A stretch of DNA of 64,000 bases from Caulobacter sp. (GCA_029866155.1 JARWZW010000068.1:56344-120343), one strand, 5' to 3'. Positions 17,203 through 26,437 are shown, counted from the first letter of the stretch. Made by a program: numbers and translations. The notes: a model not told the origin generated them from the sequence alone.

Positions 17203-18302
17203 GTGGCCGCTTCTACAGGCCTGCGGCCCCGACCGCCACGTCGGCGGCGCCGAGGTTTCTGTTCACTCATCAGACTCAGCAGGATGCCCTCCCGCAGCCC
17301 CCTGTCGGCGACCCTGACCCTGGAGCAGGGCCAAAGCTCCTGCACGGCCTGGAGGATCGCAGCCCCCGCCAAAACCAGATCGGCGCGGTCAGGTCCGATA
17401 CAGGCCTGGGCGGCCCGCTCTGCAGGCGTCCATCGGATCAGGCGCTCGGCAGCCGCCTCGCACTGGGCGCGGTCCATCCACATGCCGTCCACCCGGTTAC
17501 GATCATAGCGAGGCAGATTGAGATGAAGTCCGGCCAGGCTGGTAATTGCGCCCGACGTACCGACCATATGGGCGCGGTCGGCGTCGAAAAGCGACCTCAT
17601 CCCATCTGCATGGCCAAAAGCGGCGATGGGCCCCTTGACGCTCTCGACCATGGCCCTGAACCAGGCCTGGGGGGCCGCCAGGTCCTCTGGAAATCGCTCG
17701 GCGAGGGTCACCACCCCGATCGGCACCGACAGCCAGGCCCGGATCGGCAATCTCCAGGGCGCGAACTCCCTGGGGCCGGAATCTAGGCCCTGGCCTTTCA
17801 GGTCGACCCAGGACAGTTCGGTCGAGCCGCCGCCGACATCCACGACGAGAGCAGCGTCGGACCGGCGATCCAGCAGATTGACGCAACCTGCCACGGAGAG
17901 ATGGGCTTCCTCCTTTGGAGTAATGATCTGCAGCCGCAGGCCCGTTTCCTTGGCTACCCGCTCGATGAAGGCCGGTCCGTTGTCGGCGCCCCGGCAGGCC
18001 TGGGTTGCAATCGCCCTGAACCTGACGCACCGCCGCCGGCGAACCTTCTCGGCGCAAACCGACAGGGCGGCCAGCGCCCGCTCCATGGCTGCTTCTGACA
18101 ACCTGCCGGTCTGGCTCAAGCCTTCGCCCAGCCGGACGATCCGGGAATAGGCCTCGACAACGCGGAATCCGCCGGGCGTCGGAGTCGCCACCAGCAGGCG
18201 GCAGTTATTTGTTCCCAGGTCGAGCGCCGCATAGCACGGCTGCCCGCCTGCTCCGCGGCCCTCCTCCAGGGGAAGGGCCCGCGCGCTTGGCGCCTCCGAC
18301 AT
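17199..18302 (-). CDS. Ppx/GppA family phosphatase
   Basis: A 367-residue exopolyphosphatase/guanosine pentaphosphatase family protein. The actin-like ATPase-fold phosphate loops are ALDLGTNNCRLLVA and ALVVDVGGGSTELSW. The C-terminus is very basic (KPRRRRRGGRGRRP). Members hydrolyse polyphosphate or pppGpp; which one applies is not determinable by eye. ATG 18302 (MSEAP) is chosen, since it is the Met nearest the conserved core. It overlaps rlmE by four bases, forming a two-gene operon. Confidence 0.9.
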   Translation of the reverse strand: MSEAPSARALPLEEGRGAGGQPCYAALDLGTNNCRLLVATPTPGGFRVVEAYSRIVRLGEGLSQTGRLSEAAMERALAALSVCAEKVRRRRCVRFRAIATQACRGADNGPAFIERVAKETGLRLQIITPKEEAHLSVAGCVNLLDRRSDAALVVDVGGGSTELSWVDLKGQGLDSGPREFAPWRLPIRAWLSVPIGVVTLAERFPEDLAAPQAWFRAMVESVKGPIAAFGHADGMRSLFDADRAHMVGTSGAITSLAGLHLNLPRYDRNRVDGMWMDRAQCEAAAERLIRWTPAERAAQACIGPDRADLVLAGAAILQAVQELWPCSRVRVADRGLREGILLSLMSEQKPRRRRRGGRGRRPVEAAT

Positions 18303-18393
18303 GGTTGTCACCTGTCTGCGCAGACACCGAGGATCGACGCCTGATTTCGCCATGACCTTAGACGAGCGCCTCGCCGGTCGAAAGGGGCGGGCT

Positions 18394-18422
18394 TGCCTGA
18401 CCTGACATGATCGCTACGTTCA
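18394..18422 (+). promoter_or_regulatory. Possible heat-shock (RpoH-type) promoter of hspQ
   Basis: CTTG at 18394-18397 is followed 18 bases later by CTACGTT, a partial match to the alphaproteobacterial RpoH pattern (CTTG, 16-18 bases, C-Y-T-A-T-N-T). It is placed well ahead of the GTG at 18451. The match is imperfect. Confidence 0.25.
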
Positions 18423-18450
18423 GGTTTCAGTCAGGCGGGAGGTGTATGCT

Positions 18451-18789
18451 GTGGCCATCATGAACACTCGACTCGCCAAATTTGCGATCGGTCAGGTCGT
18501 ACGCCACCGGATTTTCCCGTTTCGCGGGGTTATCTTCGATGTCGATCCGCTGTTCAACAACACGGAAGAATGGTGGAATTCGATCCCGGAGGCCATACGT
18601 CCGCGCAAGGACCAGCCCTTCTATCACCTGCTGGCCGAAAACGACCAGAACACCTACGTTGCCTATGTGTCTGAGCAGAACCTGTTGCCTGACGACACGG
18701 GCGAGCCTGTCGGGCATCCTCACACGGCCCTGATTTTCGACGGCTTCCAGGACGGCCACTACAACATGCGGCCCAGAGTGGCGCATTAG
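18451..18789 (+). CDS. hspQ: Heat shock protein HspQ (hemimethylated-DNA-binding YccV family)
   Basis: A 112-residue HspQ/YccV protein: KFAIGQVVRHRIFPFRGVIFDVDP, the EEWWNSIP loop, KDQPFYHLLAEND and YVAYVSEQNLLPD are all family signatures. HspQ is a small heat-shock-regulated protein that modulates Lon or binds hemimethylated DNA in enterobacteria. GTG 18451 is chosen because GGGAGG ends eight bases upstream; an ATG at 18460 is the alternative. It is divergent from ppx/gppA. The lon protease gene is also in this window (61203-63602), although far away. Confidence 0.93.
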   Translation: MAIMNTRLAKFAIGQVVRHRIFPFRGVIFDVDPLFNNTEEWWNSIPEAIRPRKDQPFYHLLAENDQNTYVAYVSEQNLLPDDTGEPVGHPHTALIFDGFQDGHYNMRPRVAH

Positions 18790-18953
18790 TTCGAAACGGA
18801 TCGACTTGCCGCTCCAACAAGCCAAAACTGTCCAATCGAGCCGCTGAACAGCCGCGATCGGACGTAGCGCGCAAGGAATAGTCTTGCTGTAAGAAGCCTT
18901 GGTTATGTCCCCATTCCAGTGCAGAACAACGTTATGGACCGGAATTTGTAACA

Positions 18954-20069
18954 ATGCGCCTATTGCTCCATGTCGGACACGCCAAGACTGGTACGTCTTC
19001 GATCCAGGGCTCGCTCGCTGCCGCACGCGGGCCCTTATTAGAAGCCGGGGTGCTTTACCCCATGCCCCCAAGCTTTCTTCCGAACTCAACCAATCACAAC
19101 AGCCTGGCCACCGGCTTCGGAAGCGAGGATCGCCTCCTCCGCGGCCTAAAGAACAAAATCCAAGGATCAACACTGACGACCGCAGGTATATTTAAGAGTT
19201 ATTGCCAAGAAATAATTAGTCAGATTGAAAGATCGAATCCCCACATAACAATAATTTCTGGAGAGGCGTTATTTAAAATATTAGATATTCCAGAATCTGA
19301 GCCATTTGTGAATTTTATTAAATTACTCTCTAGCGATATTTCCGTATCAATTTACACCAGAAGACCATCGGATTATTATCTTTCATCAATGCAGCAAAAA
19401 TTGAAGGCATCTCAATTTATCCGCACACCGCGCCCGTTGAGAATTCGAGACCGTATCGAGAGCTTTCAACGCGTCTTCGGAAAATCAGTCTCTCTTCGCC
19501 TATATGACAGAGACCAACTCAAAAATAATGATGTTGTCTCAGATTTCTTACAGCACAATTTGCCCGAAGTTGCAAATAAAGAGGACTTGGTACCAACACT
19601 TCACAGCAACGAAGGTATTAGCGCTGAAGGAATGTCAGTATTGCAATCCTTTAGACAGTATAATTTTTCTGAATCGGAGGGAGTGTTTAATAAGCATACA
19701 AACTTGCTGATTGAGACGATTCGTAATATTTCTATTAATAACAACTTGGCGACTCGGGCAAAACTTATAAACGAGATTAGAGATTTTGTAGATTATAGTA
19801 CAGTAGATCTAATTTGGATCCGAGATGAGTTTGGAATAGAAATCCCCAATATAGACTACAGAAAAATATCACCAAAAAGAAGAGGGCCTCCAATTGAAGG
19901 AATCCGGGTGAACGATATTTGTCAAGTCAACAATCTCGAACTAGCAAAACTCAACACACTTTTATTTAGTACTGCAATTGGGTTGACAATCTCATCCAAG
20001 GGCAAGCTGAGCGCCAAGAAGGTCGCGCGGAAAAACGCCGGCACATCCTTCTTGAACTCGGCCATCTAA
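18954..20069 (+). CDS. Sulfotransferase-like protein, AT-rich
   Basis: A 371-residue protein whose N-terminus HVGHAKTGTSSIQGSL is a PAPS 5'-phosphosulfate-binding loop, as in bacterial sulfotransferases. IYTRRPSDYYLSSM (about residues 132-145) fits the 3'-phosphate-binding R-x-P-x-D-x-x-x-S region. It would sulfate a surface glycan or small molecule in the cytosol; the acceptor is unknown. The first ~70 codons are GC-rich, and the remainder (from about 19170) is clearly AT-rich, so the gene is a compositional mosaic and probably laterally acquired. It ends three bases before the stop of the convergent RTX protease gene. Confidence 0.78.
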   Translation: MRLLLHVGHAKTGTSSIQGSLAAARGPLLEAGVLYPMPPSFLPNSTNHNSLATGFGSEDRLLRGLKNKIQGSTLTTAGIFKSYCQEIISQIERSNPHITIISGEALFKILDIPESEPFVNFIKLLSSDISVSIYTRRPSDYYLSSMQQKLKASQFIRTPRPLRIRDRIESFQRVFGKSVSLRLYDRDQLKNNDVVSDFLQHNLPEVANKEDLVPTLHSNEGISAEGMSVLQSFRQYNFSESEGVFNKHTNLLIETIRNISINNNLATRAKLINEIRDFVDYSTVDLIWIRDEFGIEIPNIDYRKISPKRRGPPIEGIRVNDICQVNNLELAKLNTLLFSTAIGLTISSKGKLSAKKVARKNAGTSFLNSAI

Positions 20070-20072
20070 GTT

Positions 20073-22322
20073 CTAAAGCACCCAGGCGCCTGTCAGGCTG
20101 GTTACGTCGCCGGTGAACAGAATGGACAGGTCGGCCAGACTGTCACCGTCGGTATCGGCCTGCAGCAGGCTCTGACCTTCGTTGAAAATGACCGTGTACT
20201 GACCCGCGACGCCAGTCAGGCTGGCGGCAAAGACAAAGGCCTGGTTGCCGTCGAGGCCTTCATTGGCGTCGATCGCCGACAGATCGAGGATGTCTCCCGC
20301 CAGCATGTCGGAGATCAGATCACGGGCGCCATCTGTCGAGTCCGTGATGGAAAGGAAGACGAAGCGATCCTTTCCGCCCCCACCGATTAGCAGATCGGCT
20401 CCGCCGCCGCCGGTCAGGCGATCCTTGCCGCCGCCGCCATTGAGCTCATTGGCGCTGACATTTCCGATCAGTTCATCGCTGAACGCCGATCCGACCAGGT
20501 TCTCGATTCCGCTGAGCCTGTCCGCCCCATCGGCCCCGCTGCTGAGTCCGGTCAGCAGGTTGACGATCACCTTGCCCTGGGCTTCGGCATAGGAGGCCGT
20601 GTCGATACCGCCCCCGCCGATCAGGGTGTCATCGCCCTTGCCGCCTGACAGCCAGTCATCGCCCGAACCGCTACCGATGGCGTTCTCCAGGTCGCTCGCC
20701 ACGGATGGCAGGGCGTAGGAGTCGCCGGCCAGGATGTCGTTGCTGGCTCCGCCATAAAGCCTGTCCGACCCGGCCGAACCAATGAGGCGGTCGGCGCCAT
20801 TATTGCCGCGCAGGATATTGGCGGCCTGGTTGCCCAGGATACTGTCATCCCCCGAACCGCCTGTGGCGTTCTCGATCAGGGACCTGAGGTCGCCTTCGAA
20901 CAGTCGGGCATTGGCGACGTTGCCGACCGCAGGCGCATCCCCGCCTGAATAGGCCAGATGATTGGCGAGCTGGACGCTGGAGAAGGTGGAAAAGGCTCCC
21001 GGCTCCAGATTGACGTTCAGATTCGAGCTGTAGTTGGACAGGTCGTAGGTATCGATCCCGTCGCCATCCCACAGGGTCATGAGGATCTTGTTGGCGGTGG
21101 GCGCCCCCTGGGCCACGCCGTCGATGGACATTTCGCCGGTCTGAGGATTCCAGCGATAGAGCGTGTCGCCACCGCGGGTCGTGAAGTTGGCCCCATAGAG
21201 ATGCTGAAGCGCAGCGATGTCGTCCTGCATGTAGGTCTGTGGCTGGTTGCGCCCCTCGCCCGCAAACTCCAGAGATCCCGGAGCGGGCCGATAGGTCATG
21301 AGCGACCAGGACTGGCCATCGCGGGCCGAGGGCAGAGCCGCACTGCCATACCGCGGACCACCGCCGGCGGGGGCGTCGAGATAGCCGGTCAGATCGACGG
21401 CAGTGTAGTCCTGATGCCCGTGCTTCAGGCCCAGGGCGTGACCCAGTTCATGCATAATCGTGGCCTGGCCCCAGTTGCCAGGCGCAGGCGTGTCATAGAA
21501 GGGCTGGCCAGTCCGTCCGAACCAGATATCGCCCGATTGCAGGGAACTGGATGGGAAGTTGGCATAGGCCGATCCGACCGCATCAAGGTCGGTCTGGCTG
21601 AAGCGGAAGTCGCCGTGAACGGTCTTGCTCTCGGTGACCTCGACAAAGGTCAGGTTGGTGTAACCGGACACCAGGGCGAAGGCGTAGCGCGCGGCCATTT
21701 GCTGGGCGTCGTTGAACCCGACATGTTCAGACGGTTCACCCTTCTTGCCGTAACCCTGGTCCTTGTAGAAGCCGCCGCTCGTGGGGAAGCTGAAGGTCAG
21801 GGTCGTCGGCGTCCATCGGGAACCGATCAGAACGGCGTCGGTATCGCGGTCCCCGGTAAACTCGTAGCGCTTGGTGGCCTCATTATAGGTCTGGTCAATC
21901 AATTCGGTGCGGCCGGCGCCCAAGGCCTCTTCACGCCGCGAGCTGGACGGATTCTGCGAGCAGACGCCGCACTGGCAGCCCGACCAAAGCGGCAGATCTC
22001 CGCCCGGGCCGGGAAGGTCCGAAGGCATGCGCATGTCATCGAGCGGCCCAATGACGCTGACGTCTTCCGGCCAGGAACCCGAGACTGGCCCGTAGGCCCT
22101 GAAAGCCGGAGCGGACGGGCCGGCAGCAGACAGATCCCCCCCGCCTATGGAGGGCAGATCGACTGTCGGCAGCTTGACCCATGACTCAGCCGGCTCAGCA
22201 TGCCCCCATACACGGCCAACGCCTTCCGGCAGCCAGGACAGGACACTGCCTCCGTCCCTCGACTGCAGCGCTTCGTCCAGAAAGGAACCGCCAGCATTGA
22301 GCCGGGAGAAAGTTGTGGTCAT
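20073..22322 (-). CDS. Serralysin-like M10 metalloprotease with RTX repeats, type I secreted
   Basis: A 749-residue secreted protease. The zinc site is HELGHALGLKHGH (His291, Glu292, His295, His301) and the Met-turn SLMTYRP (Met342, Tyr344), as in serralysins. Calcium-binding RTX nonapeptides occur at about residues 487-575 and 618-655 (GGSGDDSILG, GGKGDDTLIG, GGGGKDRFVF), and the M10 C-terminal domain follows to a hydrophobic end (TSLTGAWVL) expected to be the type I secretion signal. No classical signal peptide is present. The N-terminal ~140 residues precede the catalytic domain and carry the protein's only cysteines (C116, C118, C121, in SGCQCGVCSQ). No ABC/MFP secretion genes are in the window. 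Confidence 0.92.
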   Translation of the reverse strand: MTTTFSRLNAGGSFLDEALQSRDGGSVLSWLPEGVGRVWGHAEPAESWVKLPTVDLPSIGGGDLSAAGPSAPAFRAYGPVSGSWPEDVSVIGPLDDMRMPSDLPGPGGDLPLWSGCQCGVCSQNPSSSRREEALGAGRTELIDQTYNEATKRYEFTGDRDTDAVLIGSRWTPTTLTFSFPTSGGFYKDQGYGKKGEPSEHVGFNDAQQMAARYAFALVSGYTNLTFVEVTESKTVHGDFRFSQTDLDAVGSAYANFPSSSLQSGDIWFGRTGQPFYDTPAPGNWGQATIMHELGHALGLKHGHQDYTAVDLTGYLDAPAGGGPRYGSAALPSARDGQSWSLMTYRPAPGSLEFAGEGRNQPQTYMQDDIAALQHLYGANFTTRGGDTLYRWNPQTGEMSIDGVAQGAPTANKILMTLWDGDGIDTYDLSNYSSNLNVNLEPGAFSTFSSVQLANHLAYSGGDAPAVGNVANARLFEGDLRSLIENATGGSGDDSILGNQAANILRGNNGADRLIGSAGSDRLYGGASNDILAGDSYALPSVASDLENAIGSGSGDDWLSGGKGDDTLIGGGGIDTASYAEAQGKVIVNLLTGLSSGADGADRLSGIENLVGSAFSDELIGNVSANELNGGGGKDRLTGGGGADLLIGGGGKDRFVFLSITDSTDGARDLISDMLAGDILDLSAIDANEGLDGNQAFVFAASLTGVAGQYTVIFNEGQSLLQADTDGDSLADLSILFTGDVTSLTGAWVL

Positions 22323-22672
22323 GTCCTGCCCCTAGTGCCTGGATCATCCAGGCGCGCCGATCTTTCACAGAAACGGACAGGCCCGCAACCGTTCGTAAGA
22401 TGACAGCTGATCAACCGGCCGGCCTGTTTGCCACCGCTTGCCAGGCCGCGCTCGCATGTGGCCTGCAGGCCCCGGACAAAGGACTGGCAGCGGCTCCTGA
22501 TGACACCGCAGCAAGGTCGTTGCGTCGCCCGGGCCACGGGCCACCGGCCCCGGCCGCTTCGTATGGCTATGCCCCCTTGCGCCCATATGGAGAAACTTAT
22601 CTGCCTAAATATGGACTAATACCGGCAAAATTTGGCCATTTTTTTCCGATTGGCACACCTACTATCTTCTTC
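22323..22672. other. Divergent intergenic region between the RTX protease and phhA
   Basis: GC-rich near the protease start, then markedly AT-rich from about 22590 to 22670, where the phhA promoter is expected. The phhA frame stays open upstream to 22313, but that part has no family similarity. No other gene is supported. Confidence 0.5.
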
Positions 22673-23542
22673 ATGGCCGTCAATGAACCCGCCTCACACC
22701 CGACCTTGGCGAGCCAGTCGGACTGGACCGTGGACCAGGGATGGACCGGCTATTCCGCAGCAGAGCATCAGGTCTGGGATCAACTTTACGACCGCCAGGC
22801 CAAGCTGCTGGCCGGACGCGCCTGCGACGCCTTTCTCGGCGGACTGAAGGCGCTGGACCTGCACCGGGGCGGCATTCCTGATTTCGACCGGATAAACAGG
22901 GAACTGACGCGCTTGACGGGATGGAGCGTCGTGGCCGTGCCTGGACTGGTTCCCGACGAAGTGTTCTTCGAACATCTGGCCAACCGGCGCTTTCCGGCCG
23001 GACGGTTCATCCGCAGGCCTGACCAGCTGGACTATCTTCAGGAGCCGGACATCTTCCATGATGTCTTCGGCCATGTGCCGATGCTGACTGATCCGGTCTT
23101 TGCAGACTATATGCAGGCCTATGGCGAAGGCGGTCGGCGGGCCCTGGGCCTTGGGCGACTGCACAATCTGGCCCGGCTCTATTGGTACACTGTCGAGTTT
23201 GGGCTTCTGGAAACACCGGCAGGCCTGCGCATCTATGGCGCCGGGATCGTTTCGTCCCGCAGCGAGACCCTGTTCGCCCTGGAAGACGCTTCGCCCAATC
23301 GCCTCGGCTTCGACCTGGTCCGACTGCTTCGCACCCCCTACCGGATTGATGATTTCCAGCAGACCTATTTCGTGATCCCGTCCCTGAAGGCCCTTCTGGA
23401 CGCCACGCTGCAGGACTTCGGGCCGATCTATGCTGCAGTTGAGGGCTCGGCGGACATCCCGATCGAAACGGTGCTGGACAACGACCGGGTCTACAGTCGG
23501 GGCACCCAAGCCTATGCCCTGGCGCAACAGTCCCGGGCCTAG
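22673..23542 (+). CDS. phhA: Phenylalanine 4-monooxygenase
   Basis: A 289-residue pterin-dependent hydroxylase converting phenylalanine to tyrosine. The iron-binding residues are His129 and His134 in PDIFHDVFGHVPML and Glu175 in YWYTVEFGL. FPAGRFIRRPDQLDYLQEPD is the usual pterin/substrate segment. The length fits the single-domain bacterial enzyme. ATG 22673 is chosen because homologs start 15-30 residues before the SDWTVDQGW block; the ribosome site is weak. Its TAG stop is the first triplet of repeat copy 2. The gene converges on the ast operon, putting two amino-acid degradation functions together. Confidence 0.96.
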   Translation: MAVNEPASHPTLASQSDWTVDQGWTGYSAAEHQVWDQLYDRQAKLLAGRACDAFLGGLKALDLHRGGIPDFDRINRELTRLTGWSVVAVPGLVPDEVFFEHLANRRFPAGRFIRRPDQLDYLQEPDIFHDVFGHVPMLTDPVFADYMQAYGEGGRRALGLGRLHNLARLYWYTVEFGLLETPAGLRIYGAGIVSSRSETLFALEDASPNRLGFDLVRLLRTPYRIDDFQQTYFVIPSLKALLDATLQDFGPIYAAVEGSADIPIETVLDNDRVYSRGTQAYALAQQSRA

Positions 23543-23655
23543 AGCCTGATCAGATATGTGTGAAGCCGCTATCGGATCGAAACATGCTCTAACCCTTTGA
23601 ATCAGAGCCTATTTTTCCGATATGATCGGTTCGATCAAAACGGAACAGGCTCTAG
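23540..23655 (+). repeat. 116-bp dispersed double-hairpin repeat, copy 2
   Basis: Begins TAGAGCCTGATCAG and ends GGAACAGGCTCTAG, the same length as copies 1 and 3. Hairpin 1 spans roughly 23540-23591 and hairpin 2 roughly 23603-23655. The left TAG is the stop codon of phhA, and the right CTAG read on the minus strand supplies the TAG stop of astB. It therefore fills the whole gap between two convergent genes and could act as a bidirectional terminator. Confidence 0.93.
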
Positions 23656-24983
23656 CGCTGGAAGGGATAGAAGTCCGTCCCCAGGTCCAGCAAGCGGGTC
23701 AACTCGTCCAGCGCCGTTCGAACCTCATCCAGCAGCGCCGGATCCGCCAGATCCCCGGGGGTCAGACGGTCGCGGTAGCGCCGCTCGGCCCAGGTTGTCA
23801 GCCTGTCCTGGAGGCCCGGATCGAACCGCTGGGCCGGATTGGTCGCAGCCAGTTCTTCATCGGTCAGAACCACCCGCAATCTCAAACAGGCAGGGCCGCC
23901 GCCGTTACGCATGGATTGTCGGACATCGACATATTCGACCCGGCCGATCGGCCCGTTGGAAGCAATCAGACCCTGTACAGCACCATGGGCGCGGGGCGTT
24001 TCCGCTGTCTCCATCGGTGCGATCAGGGTCAGGCGATCTTCACCGGGCAGGCTGACCAGCATCGAGTTGAACAGATAGCTTGAGACAGCTTCGCCCAGCG
24101 GCAAGTCCGCCTCCGCGATCTCGACAAACTGCGGTTCGAACCCTTGGGCGGCAGCCCGGACACCCCGCTCCAGGGCAGCCCGGTCTTCGAAGGCGGCTTC
24201 ATGGAAGAACAGGCTGGCTCCGGCCCCGACACAGACCACGTCATTGTGGAAGACACCCGCCTCGATGGCCCGCCGGGCCTGCCTGGCGAAGACCGCTCCT
24301 CTGGCGCCATGACGCCGTTGCACGGCCTCGAAGGCCTGAAGGGTCTGACGGGCCGGGAACCGACCGGACCAGGCCTCCCAGGCATCCCGGCCCCAGACGA
24401 ACAGATTTACCCCCGGCGCGCCCTGTTCGGCGCAGAGCCGCACATGGTTGGCGGCGCCCTCATCGGCGAAATAGGGCTGGGCGTGTAGCGGATCATGAAC
24501 CGCGAAACGCGAGGCATCCGGAAACAGCCGCCGAAGGGAGCGGGTGGTCTGCTCGCCCTCCAGGCTGCGATGCAGGTTGGTCAGCAGATTAGCCGGGGTG
24601 AAATGCACCCGGCCGTCGCCGCTGTCGGCGCTCGGCGTGACGGTGGCGGCGTTGGCGGCCCACATGGGGCTGGCGGAACAGGCGGTATTCAGCAGTTCGG
24701 GAGCCGCCCTGGCCGCGCCAGCCATGACCTCTGCGTCGCTCCTGCCAAAGCCGGCCCGGCGCAGGAAGCCGATATCGGGCCGCTCATGCGGCGGCAGAAC
24801 AAACTGCGGCAGTCCCAGGTCGTGGAGCCGGCGCATCTTGGCCAGCCCTTCAAGCACCCCGGCGCGAGGGTTGCTGGCCTGGCCCTTGTGGATTTCACTG
24901 GCCAGGTTTCCCGGCGCCAGTCCGGCAAAGCTGTGGGTCGGCCCGACCAGCCCGTCGCAATTGGCTTCGACGGCCGGGATCAA
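23652..24983 (-). CDS. astB: N-succinylarginine dihydrolase
   Basis: A 443-residue AstB that hydrolyses N2-succinylarginine to succinylornithine, CO2 and ammonia in the AST pathway. The N-terminus AVEANCDGLVGPTHSFAGLA, MWAANAATVTPSAD, FTPANLL, HNDVVCVGAG and the C-terminal MRNGGGPACLRLRVVL block with the catalytic Cys are typical of the amidinotransferase-fold family. No ATG fits. The start is TTG at 24983, overlapping the TGA of astD, with AAGGGA eight bases upstream. This gives the family's usual length. Its stop codon lies in repeat copy 2. Confidence 0.95.
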   Translation of the reverse strand: MIPAVEANCDGLVGPTHSFAGLAPGNLASEIHKGQASNPRAGVLEGLAKMRRLHDLGLPQFVLPPHERPDIGFLRRAGFGRSDAEVMAGAARAAPELLNTACSASPMWAANAATVTPSADSGDGRVHFTPANLLTNLHRSLEGEQTTRSLRRLFPDASRFAVHDPLHAQPYFADEGAANHVRLCAEQGAPGVNLFVWGRDAWEAWSGRFPARQTLQAFEAVQRRHGARGAVFARQARRAIEAGVFHNDVVCVGAGASLFFHEAAFEDRAALERGVRAAAQGFEPQFVEIAEADLPLGEAVSSYLFNSMLVSLPGEDRLTLIAPMETAETPRAHGAVQGLIASNGPIGRVEYVDVRQSMRNGGGPACLRLRVVLTDEELAATNPAQRFDPGLQDRLTTWAERRYRDRLTPGDLADPALLDEVRTALDELTRLLDLGTDFYPFQR

Positions 24984-26437
24984 GGTCGCAATCCCTTGAT
25001 CTCGGCCAGGGTCGGAAGGACCTGGTCGGCTTCGAAACTCGCCATGGGCCAGGCGCAGTAGTCGGCTGCGTAATAGGCGCTCGGCCGGTGATTGCCGCTG
25101 TCGCCCAACCCGCCGAAGGGCGCCGTACCCGCCGCGCCGGTGGTCGGCCGGTTCCAGTTGGCCACCCCGGCCCGGATCCGCTTCTGGAACAGGTCCCAAT
25201 GAGCAGCCTCATCGCTGATCAGGCCGGCGGAAAGGCCATATCGGGTGTCGTTGGCCATCTCGATCGCCTGATCCAGGCTCGACGCGCGCCGAACCTGCAG
25301 GATCGGCGCAAAGATCTCCTCGTCCGGGGTCGCCTCGTCGCCCAGATGGTAGATGCGCGGCGCAAACCAGGCGCCGCCCTCGGGCGACCGGGTCGCAACG
25401 GGCAAGGCGACGGCAGCGCCATACCGTGCGTCTGCGGCGCCCCGCGCCAGTTCAGCTGCTCGCGCGCTGATCAGCGGGCCCATGAAGGGCTCGTCAGCGC
25501 CATTCCATGGCCCGACCACCAGCCGGTCAGTCAGGGACACTAGCGCCTCCAGAACGGCATCGCCCGACGCCCCCGCCGGCAGGATCAGCCGACGGGCGCA
25601 GCTGCAGCGCTGGCCGGTGGTGATGAAGGCGGACTGGACCACAAGGGCCGCAGCCGCCCCGGCGTCTGCCGCGTCCCAGACGACCAGAGGGTTGTTACCG
25701 CCCAGTTCAAGGGCCAGGATGACATGGGGGCGATCTGCAAAATGCCGACGGAAGAAGGCGCCCGCCTGGGCTGACCCCGTGAACAGCAGTCCGTCGATAT
25801 CCTGGTCGATCAGGGCCGCTCCGGTTTCCCGGCCGCCCTGAACCAGATTGAAGACACCGGCGGGCAGCCCGGCCTCGACCAGGGCCTCGGCCAGCAGCCG
25901 TCCGGCCAGGGGCGTCTCCTCAGAAGGCTTGTAGACCACGGTATCGCCCGCCAGCAGGGCAGGTACGATATGGCCGTTGGGCAGGTGGGCGGGGAAGTTG
26001 AAGGGCCCAAGCACGGCCATGACGCCATGCGGTCGGTGCCGCAGCACGGCCCGGCCAAAGGCCGTGTTGCTGACCTTTTCGCCGGTGCGCTCATCATAGG
26101 CCGCGATGGAGGCGTCGACCTTGGCGATCATGGAGCCCACCTCGGCTGTGGTCTCCCACAGAGCCTTGCCGGTTTCCCGGGACAGCGCTTCAGCCATGGC
26201 CGGTCGCCGGGCTTCCAGCACCTTCTGGTATCGGCGCAGCAGGGCGATCCGCGCCTCTCGCGGTTGGTCTGCCCAGCCCTGGAACGCCGCCCGCGCCGCC
26301 GTGACGGCAGCCACCACATCGCCAGCAGAGGCTGTGGCGCCCTGCCATACGGTCTCGTCTGTCGCCGGATCGCTTGAGGTCAGGGCAGGGCCCTGTCCGT
26401 GGCTCCAACTTCCATTGATGTAGAGTTCGCCGCTCAT
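24980..26437 (-). CDS. astD: N-succinylglutamate 5-semialdehyde dehydrogenase
   Basis: A 485-residue aldehyde dehydrogenase oxidising succinylglutamate semialdehyde with NAD+. It shows GPFNFPAHLPNGHIVPALLAG, KPSEETPLAG, the catalytic Glu in LALELGGNNPLV and the catalytic Cys in TTGQRCSCARRL. FNLVQGGRETG and the C-terminal GVANWNRPTTGAAG motif are AstD-specific. It overlaps astA by four bases and astB by four. Confidence 0.96.
   Translation of the reverse strand: MSGELYINGSWSHGQGPALTSSDPATDETVWQGATASAGDVVAAVTAARAAFQGWADQPREARIALLRRYQKVLEARRPAMAEALSRETGKALWETTAEVGSMIAKVDASIAAYDERTGEKVSNTAFGRAVLRHRPHGVMAVLGPFNFPAHLPNGHIVPALLAGDTVVYKPSEETPLAGRLLAEALVEAGLPAGVFNLVQGGRETGAALIDQDIDGLLFTGSAQAGAFFRRHFADRPHVILALELGGNNPLVVWDAADAGAAAALVVQSAFITTGQRCSCARRLILPAGASGDAVLEALVSLTDRLVVGPWNGADEPFMGPLISARAAELARGAADARYGAAVALPVATRSPEGGAWFAPRIYHLGDEATPDEEIFAPILQVRRASSLDQAIEMANDTRYGLSAGLISDEAAHWDLFQKRIRAGVANWNRPTTGAAGTAPFGGLGDSGNHRPSAYYAADYCAWPMASFEADQVLPTLAEIKGLRP

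Noticed and set aside
22650..22672. Sigma-54 promoter (TGGCAC) upstream of phhA
   Set aside because: The -12 GC element is missing at the required spacing, and it would sit too close to the start codon.
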